DNA of 29,164 bases from a virus: IMG/VR virus record IMGVR_UViG_3300029922_000248, positions 1 to 29,164 of that record; one strand, given 5' to 3'. A program made the translations under genes and the position numbers. Positions within the stretch are counted from its first letter, which is position 1. Every line of letters begins with the position of its first letter. This document shows positions 16,087 through 23,118 of the stretch, in pieces. The notes beneath the pieces are model-generated. The model was not told the DNA's origin. It worked only from the letters and a program-made list of their open reading frames with translations, and made no database searches.

Positions 16087-16713
16087 ATGCTAAAGCGCAT
16101 CGCACTGACAGTTGTATTCATCGTCATATTCGTCGCAACAATAGGATCACCATGGGCAACGGCTTCGGGGACAGCACCATATCGGCCGCACACTCCGCAT
16201 TTGTTTCTGCAATCGAGTCCGGTTCTCTTCGCCTTCCCGCTAGTGAACCTAACTGGAAAAGTATCCCCGGCACCGTCATCAAAGGTGGGTCCTGTAGCTG
16301 TAGTCGTTCCCCCTACAACGCCAACTACCACAACTTCAACCACGGACCCACCCTCTGTTTCCGTAAGGGCTCCATCGACTCCTGCACCTGCGGTCATCCC
16401 GAGTGTGACGGTTTCCACCACCACCACGACGGTACCGACTGCACCGACGCCTGTACCCACCTCTGGTAGCGGACCCACCGCTGAACAGATAGCCGAGTGG
16501 GCCGTGGTGAGTGTGTGCGAGAACGGACCGGGAGCTTGGAATCCCCCACTCGGTTCGGCCTTTCCCGACTCCCTTGGAATCAAGGCGGTGAATTGGTACT
16601 CGAACGGAGGGGGAAGTGACCTGTCTCCTTCGGCACAGACGGCCGTGGCAATCCGTATCGAAGGTGCCGGATACGTACCCGACCAGAATGGGTGTAGCAA
16701 GACCGGTTGGTAA
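16087..16713 (+). CDS. Secreted Rpf-like (lysozyme-fold) peptidoglycan hydrolase
   Basis: ATG at 16087 with AGAAGG at 16075-16080. Residues 1-26 form a signal peptide (LKR, then ALTVVFIVIFVATIG, cleavage after ATA). Residues 60-130 are a Thr/Pro/Ser linker. Residues 131-208 resemble the resuscitation-promoting factor / transglycosylase-like domain: EWAVVSVCENG with candidate catalytic Glu145, DSLGIKAVNW, an AQTAVAIRI helix and PDQNGC; Cys144 and Cys203 could form the usual disulfide. Such domains cut the glycan strand of actinobacterial walls. A phage copy with a Sec signal could act as an exported lysin or alter the wall of the infected cell. It is the only leadered gene in this stretch besides the one at 12496. 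A 258-residue open frame on the other strand is a shadow. Confidence 0.7.
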   Translation: MLKRIALTVVFIVIFVATIGSPWATASGTAPYRPHTPHLFLQSSPVLFAFPLVNLTGKVSPAPSSKVGPVAVVVPPTTPTTTTSTTDPPSVSVRAPSTPAPAVIPSVTVSTTTTTVPTAPTPVPTSGSGPTAEQIAEWAVVSVCENGPGAWNPPLGSAFPDSLGIKAVNWYSNGGGSDLSPSAQTAVAIRIEGAGYVPDQNGCSKTGW

Positions 16714-16715
16714 TG

Positions 16716-16724
16716 TGATAAGAT
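16716..16724 (+). promoter_or_regulatory. Extended -10 promoter, weak -35
   Basis: TGA followed by TAAGAT (16719-16724), then seven bases to the ATG at 16732. The upstream TAGCAA (16695-16700) is a poor -35. The call rests on the extended -10 and on the same seven-base distance found at four other genes in this window. Confidence 0.35.
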
Positions 16725-16731
16725 GTCTACC

Positions 16732-16986
16732 ATGGTAGACATCCTTGTCAACGTGTTCGGTTGGGTCGGAGCCCTGTCGGTATTGCTCGCCTACTTCTTG
16801 GTGACGACCGGTAGGGTTCCGGCCCGTGGGTGGTTGTTCCAGTCTCTCAATCTGTTAGGGGCTGTCGGCCTCGGGATGGTGAGTGTCTATTACCACGTCT
16901 TGCCGAATGTGGCCCTCAACTTCGTGTGGCTGCTGATCGCTGTCTCTGGACTCTGGTCGCTACGTCCTGGTAGCGATTCTGCTTGA
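16732..16986 (+). CDS. CBU_0592-like small membrane protein
   Basis: The 84-residue product has three hydrophobic spans: GWVGALSVLLAYFLVTTG (9-26), LFQSLNLLGAVGLGMVSVYY (about 35-54) and VALNFVWLLIAVSGL (about 60-76). The pattern WVGA..LLAY followed by Q.LNL.GA.GL and P..ALN.VW matches the CBU_0592 family of bacterial membrane proteins as I remember it. Function of the family is unknown. ATG 16732 is preferred over ATG 16723, which would fall in the -10 box. The end of the gene contains the -35 box of the next promoter. Looks like a host-derived gene. Confidence 0.65.
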   Translation: MVDILVNVFGWVGALSVLLAYFLVTTGRVPARGWLFQSLNLLGAVGLGMVSVYYHVLPNVALNFVWLLIAVSGLWSLRPGSDSA

Positions 16987-17011
16987 CGATCACTGAAGAC
17001 TCGACTATACT
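16983..17011 (+). promoter_or_regulatory. Promoter of the DinG-replication operon
   Basis: TTGACG (16983-16988), 17-base spacer, TATACT (17006-17011), seven bases, ATG at 17019. This is the best leaderless promoter of the window and probably drives the ten-gene operon up to 25057. The TTG of the -35 box opens the long reading frame but is not the start codon. Confidence 0.75.
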
Positions 17012-17018
17012 GAGGTCT

Positions 17019-19070
17019 ATGACACCCGTAACCGACTTCGAGACAGCACAGGACAACCTTGCGGCCTCGCTTCCCAACTACGAGCGTAGGGAGAAGCAGA
17101 GTAGGCTCGCACACAAGATCGAGTCTCAGATTCGTGGTGAGGGAACTTCTCGCCATGCTCTCTTGCAGGCGTCGACTGGAACTGGCAAGTCGCTTGCCTA
17201 TCTCATTCCTGCAATCCTCTCTGGCAAGAAGGTCGTGGTGTCGACTGCCACCAAGGCGCTTCAAGATCAGATCGTCGGCAAGGACTTGCCCTTCCTTCAG
17301 GAGCACCTTGGAGTTGACTTCACCTACGCCATGCTCAAGGGACGGAGCAACTACGTATGCCGAGCCTCCGTAGAGGGACTCGAAGGCGATGACGCCCCCC
17401 TCAAGACGACGGTCGAGAAGGTGTTCGAGGCCAAGAAGGATGCAACCGACTTCCTGGCAGAGAGGGACGATTTCGATATCGAGGACCGTGTGTGGCCGAA
17501 GCTCACCGTATCCTCTTCCGAGTGCCCTGGGCGTAGCGAGTGTCCGTTCGGGGACGAGTGCTTCGTTGAGAAGGCTAGGGCCAATGCAATGAACGCTCAG
17601 GTTGTCGTCGTCAACCATTCGCTTCTCCTTACCGATGCGTGGTTGGACGAGGTGTCTAACGGCAACGGAACCCTCCTTCCTGATTATGAGGTTCTGATTG
17701 TTGACGAGGCCCATGAGCTTGCCGAGTACGCTTCCTCTGTATGGGGGGTGACTCTCAAGGAGAATCAACTCCTCAAGCTTGGCACTGACGTTGGAGTACA
17801 TATCGGTCGTTTCGACGCAGAACTGGCCCGGGAGCTTTCCATGGTCGTCCACGAGTACACCGATGGGGTGACCAACCTATGGAAGAGCCTGAGCGAGGGG
17901 CGCCTTCGTCAGAACGAGGTGATCGAACTTGCCGATCACATCATCACCGTCAGCGCCGAACTGCAAGAGATTCTCGACATCGTTAAGTCGGCCAAGCCTC
18001 GCAAGAACAACAACTCTGCCGAGCAGAACAAGAAGTTGGCTGCCGCCCATCTCAAGATTGTTCGTCGTATCGAGAATATGATCGACACCGTTCAGTCGCT
18101 TATCACCGACGACTTCTCGGAGGTGGTTCGTTGGGTGTCTATCGAGCCTACGCTCGTTCGGGGTCGCAAGGGAGTCGACATCAAGGTCATCAACTCGGTC
18201 CCCATCGAGGTAGGCAAGATTCTTGAGCGAGAGCTTTGGGCCACAGACCGTCTGTGCAGGAAGTGTGACGGAAAGGTTTCTGATAGCACGTGTGGCCGTT
18301 GCAACGACCGTCGCACCAAGACCAACATTACCTCCCTTCTTCTGTCGGCTACCCTGAGCATCGGAGGTCAGTTCGACTACGTTTCCAATCAACTCGGACT
18401 TTCCAGCTACGACTCGTTCGACGTAGGAACTCCGTTCGACTTCCCGAACAGGGCTCGACTCTACGTTCCGGCTCACCTTCCCGAGCCCAATAGTGACAGT
18501 CGGTCGTGGGAGGGAATGTCTATCTCCGAGATTGACAAGCTGGTCCGGGCTAGCGACGGACGTGCCCTCCTTCTCTTCACGTCGAACAAGCAGATGAGGT
18601 CGGCTTACGAGGTGCTGTCTTCCCGTCTTCCGTACACCTGTTTCATTCAGGGCTCTGAGTCGAACAAGGTGCTCGCCGGAAAGTTCATGGAAGACACTCA
18701 CTCTGTCCTGTTTGCTACCAAGTCGTTCTTCACCGGAGTCGACTTCCAAGGATCAGCGTGCTCTTTGGTGGTGATGGATAAGCTCCCATTCGCCGTACCG
18801 ACCGATCCAGTTTTCCAGGCCCGGTGCGAGGCCATAGAAGCTCGTGGTGGAAACACCTTCAATGACTACACCATCCCGATGATGACCTTGATCCTTCAGC
18901 AAGGTTTTGGACGACTGATCCGTCACACCGAAGACACCGGAGTGGTTGCCATCCTCGACCGTCGTCTCACCACCAAGGGGTACGGAAAGCGTATCGTCAG
19001 GGCTCTTCCCGACGCCCCACTCATCACCACCATGGATGAGGTGTCTGACTTCTTCGAGTCAGTGTCATGA
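17019..19070 (+). CDS. dinG: DinG/XPD-like Fe-S helicase
   Basis: 683 residues from ATG 17019. Walker A STGTGKS (Lys57); Cys114 in GRSNYVC and Cys169, Cys175, Cys181 are placed like the four ligands of the DinG/XPD 4Fe-4S cluster; DEAH at 229-232; SATL at 443-446; motif VI QQGFGRLIR (627-635). This family unwinds DNA 5' to 3' and resolves D-loops and R-loops. Unusual is an extra CxxC...CxxC unit, Cys413, Cys416, Cys425 and Cys428, just before SATL, which looks like an inserted zinc ribbon. A polar, Asn/Lys-rich stretch (PRKNNNSAEQNKK) lies at 327-339. The gene heads an operon and overlaps the next start by four bases (ATGA). Confidence 0.9.
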   Translation: MTPVTDFETAQDNLAASLPNYERREKQSRLAHKIESQIRGEGTSRHALLQASTGTGKSLAYLIPAILSGKKVVVSTATKALQDQIVGKDLPFLQEHLGVDFTYAMLKGRSNYVCRASVEGLEGDDAPLKTTVEKVFEAKKDATDFLAERDDFDIEDRVWPKLTVSSSECPGRSECPFGDECFVEKARANAMNAQVVVVNHSLLLTDAWLDEVSNGNGTLLPDYEVLIVDEAHELAEYASSVWGVTLKENQLLKLGTDVGVHIGRFDAELARELSMVVHEYTDGVTNLWKSLSEGRLRQNEVIELADHIITVSAELQEILDIVKSAKPRKNNNSAEQNKKLAAAHLKIVRRIENMIDTVQSLITDDFSEVVRWVSIEPTLVRGRKGVDIKVINSVPIEVGKILERELWATDRLCRKCDGKVSDSTCGRCNDRRTKTNITSLLLSATLSIGGQFDYVSNQLGLSSYDSFDVGTPFDFPNRARLYVPAHLPEPNSDSRSWEGMSISEIDKLVRASDGRALLLFTSNKQMRSAYEVLSSRLPYTCFIQGSESNKVLAGKFMEDTHSVLFATKSFFTGVDFQGSACSLVVMDKLPFAVPTDPVFQARCEAIEARGGNTFNDYTIPMMTLILQQGFGRLIRHTEDTGVVAILDRRLTTKGYGKRIVRALPDAPLITTMDEVSDFFESVS

Positions 19071-19372
19071 ATCCTACCGTTCAGATGGTCACTCTCGTGG
19101 CTGGTACGGTGATCCCCACGGTGGTAGGTCTTATAACGTCACGAGACTGCTCTGTAGTCGTCAGTACGGCACTAGGGGCGGCTATGTCGGTACTGGTGGG
19201 CATCATTAGTACGTGGAGCTTTACGGGGCAACTGAACCCCGTCTCGTCGGTCATCGCAATTATGTTCACGTTCGTCAGTACGCTAACGATGTCGAACGCC
19301 ATCTACGAGCCGACCGGAGCTACCAAGAAACTTCAGAGCTTGACATCCATCAACATCGGAGGTAGGGTGTAG
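19067..19372 (+). CDS. Holin-like membrane protein
   Basis: ATG overlaps the helicase stop (ATGA). The 101 residues have three hydrophobic spans, at about 7-24, 32-50 and 57-78, a short polar C-terminus and the motif YEPTGATKKLQSL, which resembles the Y-K-P-T-G-x-T end of many actinophage holin-like proteins. Holins set the time of lysis by forming membrane lesions. Placement in a replication operon rather than beside a lysin is unusual and leaves room for another membrane role. Confidence 0.5.
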   Translation: MNPTVQMVTLVAGTVIPTVVGLITSRDCSVVVSTALGAAMSVLVGIISTWSFTGQLNPVSSVIAIMFTFVSTLTMSNAIYEPTGATKKLQSLTSINIGGRV

Positions 19373-19374
19373 CT

Positions 19375-20046
19375 ATGACAACGACCCAGACAGTAGACAC
19401 GTTCATCAATCCCGATGCCATCAAGGCGAAGATCGCCACCGGCTCCATCACCCTAGCGGAGGTGACCCGGGCAATCGCCAAGCCAGAGTCGCCTGCCCTT
19501 CCGGTTGCTGTTGCTCCGCTCCCGTCCAAGATCACCGTCGGTCAGCAGAAGGCGCTGACCCACCTGGAAGAGGTCTACGGAGTTGTTCAGCCCGAAGAGG
19601 TTCGTGCGCTCACCGACGCAGAGGTGGTCGAACTGATGGAAGAGCGGTTGACTCTCGATGAGGTAGAGAAGGTGGCTACCGCTCGAAAGGAGTCCATCAA
19701 GACCGCCGTGCTCAACCACATCGACACCGTGGTGGGAGACGGACCCCGCAACAAGGAGGGTCACGTTCTCACGCCGACCAAGGTCGAGTCGGTCGACCAC
19801 CAGAAGGCATTCTCGTGGGAGGTTAGCAACCGTGGGGGCTCCATCGATGCCGCATCACTCAAGGCGCTCGAAGAGTCTGGTGACCTATCCCACGACGACT
19901 ACCTGGCCCTGACCGATCAGGTACGTGTGGTGAACGAGTCTAAGGTGATGCTCGCTCTGCAAAAGAATCCCAAGCTGCTCGACGTGCTGGCGAAGGCCGT
20001 CACTGGAACATCGCAGGTTGGTTCCCTCTACGTTCGAAAGGCGTAA
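19375..20046 (+). CDS. Helical protein of unknown function
   Basis: ATG two bases after the previous stop, with GGTAGGGTG upstream. 223 residues, mostly predicted helix: LTDAEVVELMEERLTLDEVEK and KVESVDHQKAFSWEVSNRGG are typical stretches. The second half (VRVVNESKVMLALQKNPKLL) might form a small helical bundle. No cysteines, membrane spans or catalytic motif. Its place between the DinG and loader genes suggests a DNA metabolism role, but this is only context. Confidence 0.7.
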   Translation: MTTTQTVDTFINPDAIKAKIATGSITLAEVTRAIAKPESPALPVAVAPLPSKITVGQQKALTHLEEVYGVVQPEEVRALTDAEVVELMEERLTLDEVEKVATARKESIKTAVLNHIDTVVGDGPRNKEGHVLTPTKVESVDHQKAFSWEVSNRGGSIDAASLKALEESGDLSHDDYLALTDQVRVVNESKVMLALQKNPKLLDVLAKAVTGTSQVGSLYVRKA

Positions 20047-20050
20047 ACAC

Positions 20051-20638
20051 ATGGCAAGGAAATGTCGAGAGCACGTAGGTAGGGGAGTAGTCTCGTTCGA
20101 GTGCTCTCTGGACGAGGGGCATGACGGGCCGTGTATGGCTGTCGAGAATCAGCCCAGCGTAACGGCCCGGAAGACATGGGAGCGTGCTTCTGGCTTGGAG
20201 GATCGATCCAAGCTTCCGTTCCCTAATGCAGAGCCGCTTGGCGTGTTCCAGGGACCGCCGAAGACCTCCCAAGAGGGACTGATGGAGTCGGCCCCAGTCT
20301 CGACGGTAGACACTCGTGGGGGAGCCCCGGGTGAAGTGATTGATCGACAGGCCCCTCGACCCACTACGTTCTGGGCTGGCGCCCCCGACAAGGAGGACGC
20401 CCCGCTTGTGCCCAACCAAGATTTCCCGCAGCGCCGATTTCAGGTTTCTGACGAGGACTCTCTCGGTGGTCGTATTTCCGTCGAGCTTGAGCGGCAGGGT
20501 GTCGAGTTGAGCAATTTAGTTACCAGCATCTACGTCGATCTAGAGAAGCTTCTTGGAGACGTTCCCGCCCCCCTTGCCGACAAGTTCGGTGAGCTTGAGT
20601 TCTTGTTGGGCGACCTGACCGGTGTGACGTGGGGGTAG
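20051..20638 (+). CDS. Unknown protein with N-terminal Cys/His motif
   Basis: ATG at 20051, four bases after the previous stop; an earlier in-frame start at 20018 overlaps the previous gene. 195 residues. The N-terminus has Cys5, Cys18, His24 and Cys28 in CREHVGRGVVSFECSLDEGH followed by DGPC, a small motif (C-x-L-x-x-GHxGPC) found in many actinophage proteins and probably zinc-binding. The middle is Pro/Gly/Asp-rich and likely unordered; the end has a helix (LSNLVTSIYVDLEKLLGDV). Function unknown. Confidence 0.65.
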   Translation: MARKCREHVGRGVVSFECSLDEGHDGPCMAVENQPSVTARKTWERASGLEDRSKLPFPNAEPLGVFQGPPKTSQEGLMESAPVSTVDTRGGAPGEVIDRQAPRPTTFWAGAPDKEDAPLVPNQDFPQRRFQVSDEDSLGGRISVELERQGVELSNLVTSIYVDLEKLLGDVPAPLADKFGELEFLLGDLTGVTWG

Positions 20639-21066
20639 AGAAGCCAACCTCACGGTCATATCTGCTCAAGGACCCATCCGACTACCAGTGGCAGGATGTT
20701 AGAGACTACGCCCTGTGGTCTATCTTCGAGTACTGTGGACCCTTCGAGCGTCAGACCGTAAAGGAGAACTCAGTCTTCAAGAGCTTCTTCGGTAGGTACG
20801 GTCCAGAGCGGTCGGTGGCTATCATTCGATTTGCTTTTGGGGTATCGAATGGTCTATGGTATGGAAACCCCATTGGAGTGAACAAGTTCTCTAAGGGTGC
20901 TGACCCGTACTTTGCGGAAGAGATTCTCAAGCTCATCGGACTGAAGGAAACGAATGGAGACACAAAGACTTCAACTACCACCACTCCCTCACGGGATCAG
21001 GACGTTGAAGACGGCAGAGTCGAGACGGCTCTCTCAGATGCGGGAGAATCTTCCAAGCATAGCTGA
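20629..21066 (+). CDS. Unknown protein upstream of the helicase loader
   Basis: GTG at 20629 overlaps the previous gene by 10 bases. 145 residues: a compact N-terminal domain of about 105 residues rich in aromatics (WQDVRDYALWSIFEYCGPF, SFFGRYGPERSVAIIRFAFG) and a polar Thr/Ser/Asp tail. Genes of this size beside DnaC-like loaders often encode replication initiators or loader partners; that is inference. The codon usage of the tail supports it being read through to 21066, which makes a late start for the next gene more likely. Confidence 0.6.
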   Translation: MGVEKPTSRSYLLKDPSDYQWQDVRDYALWSIFEYCGPFERQTVKENSVFKSFFGRYGPERSVAIIRFAFGVSNGLWYGNPIGVNKFSKGADPYFAEEILKLIGLKETNGDTKTSTTTTPSRDQDVEDGRVETALSDAGESSKHS

Positions 21067-21802
21067 GTGCGTAACCTGCAATGGTGCCAAGACGTTTCGC
21101 TATTACAACTTGGAGACTGGTAGCGATGAGATTGTCGAGTACGATTGTCCATGCAAGGATCAGTGGATTGCCAATCGATTCTTCAGTTACAACGGAGTTG
21201 CCCTAGCGCACCAGAGAATCTCTTGGCGTGATCTTCGTCCCTCTGAAACCGACGAGCGAATCTTGTTGGAGTATGTGGTGAACCTAGACCACGCCTTGAG
21301 GTCTGGGATGGGTCTATATCTGTTCGGGAAATACGGAACCGGCAAAACGTCGGTTGGGGTCCTCATTCTAAAGGAGGCCCTAGCTCAGGGGTACCCAGGG
21401 CACTTCACCTCGTTCATGGACCTGAAGGACACGTACACCCAATCCTATAGCGGAGGGGAAGAGGATCGTGAGTGGTACAGAAAAAAAATACGAGAGACAC
21501 AGTTGCTTGTGATTGACGATCCAGGTAAGCAGTCAGCCGACAGTCAGAAGGGGTTCGAGTATTCTCGAACAGTTCTTGATGATGTTCTGCGCCATCGTAT
21601 GGCCGATGACCTCCCTACCATCATAACTTCCAACCTTCCCCTTGGAGAGTTTGGTGAGGGGTACGGAGATAGGCTTAGGAGTCTGGTCACAGAGAAGATG
21701 CTGTTCCATGAGATGAGCGGAACAGACTTCCGTCCAGAGCACGCCTTGGGCGTACAGAGGCTAGAGAAACTAAGGCTCACCAAGCCGATTGTGGTCCGAT
21801 GA
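21038..21802 (+). CDS. DnaC-like AAA+ helicase loader
   Basis: 254 residues from ATG 21038, overlapping the previous gene by 29 bases. An upstream in-frame ATG at 20954 has a purine-rich AAGGA nearby but needs a 113-base overlap, so the start is uncertain. The N-terminus has a zinc-like CVTC (11, 14) and CPC (37, 39). AAA+ motifs: Walker A FGKYGTGKT (Lys103), Walker B LLVIDD (156-161), sensor 1 TIITSNLP (194-201). DnaC/DnaI-type loaders place the ring helicase on single-stranded DNA; the helicase gene follows at once with an ATGA overlap. Confidence 0.85.
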   Translation: MRENLPSIAECVTCNGAKTFRYYNLETGSDEIVEYDCPCKDQWIANRFFSYNGVALAHQRISWRDLRPSETDERILLEYVVNLDHALRSGMGLYLFGKYGTGKTSVGVLILKEALAQGYPGHFTSFMDLKDTYTQSYSGGEEDREWYRKKIRETQLLVIDDPGKQSADSQKGFEYSRTVLDDVLRHRMADDLPTIITSNLPLGEFGEGYGDRLRSLVTEKMLFHEMSGTDFRPEHALGVQRLEKLRLTKPIVVR

Positions 21803-23118
21803 GCGCCGGAGCAGAGAAGAGCCTCTTCGGACTGCTTCGTGAGGTTGAGTCTGTTGAGAAGCTAGCCCTAGAGGGTTTCTCGTCAGAGTTCATACCGACC
21901 ATCGAGCTACGACCGGTTTACGACTGGGCTCTCTATCAGTATCGTCAGTCGGGTAGAGAGATTGCCCCTACCGTAGAGATGTTCCGGCATACCGAAGTCG
22001 TCGGACAGCCCGGTAAGAGTATCGCCTCGCTTCTTGAGGAACACAGCATCTTCATGGATGACACTCCCGAGGAGTCGGTTGAGTGGGTCATCGATGAGTT
22101 GAGGGGTCGGCACCTTACCAGGATGGCCGGGCAGATGTTCAGGGAGGCTAGCGAAGAGTTGGTTGGGTCTTCTACGGCCGACCGCCCGGACGTGTTCAAA
22201 CAGCACGTGTCTAAACTTGTTGGGTTGGCGCTAGACATTCAGTCTGGTAGGGGAGTGTCGGAGCTTCGTGAGAACGCCGGAGACATCATCTCTGATTACG
22301 AGAGGCGCAAGGCACTCGGACAGGACTTCATAGGAATGAAGTTTGGGCTCGATCAGATTGACGCCCACATTGGAGGGGTACACGAGGGCGAGTTGGGGAT
22401 CATAGCTGCTCCCCCCAAGGGAAGCAAGTCGTTCATGATTGATCGCATTGCTTTGAAGGAGTTTGAGGCTGGCAGAAACGTTGTCCTGTTCACTCTTGAG
22501 AACTCGATTGAGATGACTCGCAATCGCATTGCCTGTCTCGCTACTGGGGTACACCCAAGGCGATTCGAGGAGGGTCAGTGTAATGAGGACGAGGAGCTTG
22601 CCATCCAAGCATGGGTAGACACTCTAGAGGATGGGGATAACACACTGTTCATCTTGCAACCGGACCAGGGCTCAAGACGCATTGACCAGATGGTCCTAGA
22701 GGCACAGATTCGTTTGGCCGACACTCTACTCATCGACCAACTCACCTTCGTAGAGCCAGAGAATCCCAAAGACGCCAGATACCTTCAGGTGCGTCAGATC
22801 ATGCATACCCTCAAGACCCTCATCTCTACGGGACACCAGAAGATGTCGTGCATCATGACTCACCAGTTGAATCGAGAGGGCATCAAGGCCGCACGCAAGA
22901 ACGGCTATCTCTATATGGAGGACTTTGCCGAGGGTTCTGAGGTGGAGCGAACGGTTGACTGGGCTATCGGAATGTGGCAGTCGGAGGATGACCGAGAGGT
23001 AGGACAGTTCCTCTTCCAAATCTTGGCGGCACGACGAAGAGACTTCAAGGCATGGAAGGTTGCCTGGGATATCTCGACCGGCACGATGGAAGTCCTCTTC
23101 GAGGAGCACGTCGGTTGA
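21799..23118 (+). CDS. dnaB: DnaB-like replicative helicase
   Basis: 439 residues. A helical N-terminal part of about 150 residues precedes the RecA-like core: phosphate loop APPKGSKS (204-211), catalytic Glu234 in FTLEN, Walker B LLIDQ (310-314, Asp313), MTHQLNREG (353-361) and a basic AARRRDFK near the end. The loop is odd: the Gly before Lys210 is replaced by Ser209 (GSKS rather than GxGKS), which is still compatible with NTP binding but worth a check. The C-terminal VLFEEH codons contain GAGGAG, which serves as ribosome binding site for the primase. Confidence 0.85.
   Translation: MSAGAEKSLFGLLREVESVEKLALEGFSSEFIPTIELRPVYDWALYQYRQSGREIAPTVEMFRHTEVVGQPGKSIASLLEEHSIFMDDTPEESVEWVIDELRGRHLTRMAGQMFREASEELVGSSTADRPDVFKQHVSKLVGLALDIQSGRGVSELRENAGDIISDYERRKALGQDFIGMKFGLDQIDAHIGGVHEGELGIIAAPPKGSKSFMIDRIALKEFEAGRNVVLFTLENSIEMTRNRIACLATGVHPRRFEEGQCNEDEELAIQAWVDTLEDGDNTLFILQPDQGSRRIDQMVLEAQIRLADTLLIDQLTFVEPENPKDARYLQVRQIMHTLKTLISTGHQKMSCIMTHQLNREGIKAARKNGYLYMEDFAEGSEVERTVDWAIGMWQSEDDREVGQFLFQILAARRRDFKAWKVAWDISTGTMEVLFEEHVG

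Noticed and set aside
15975-16751. 258-residue open frame on the minus strand
   Set aside because: It mirrors the Thr/Pro-rich Rpf-like gene, giving Val/Gly-rich low complexity, and has no binding site.
16890-18749. Long minus-strand frames opposite the DinG gene
   Set aside because: The plus strand carries all helicase motifs in order, so these are shadows caused by codon bias.
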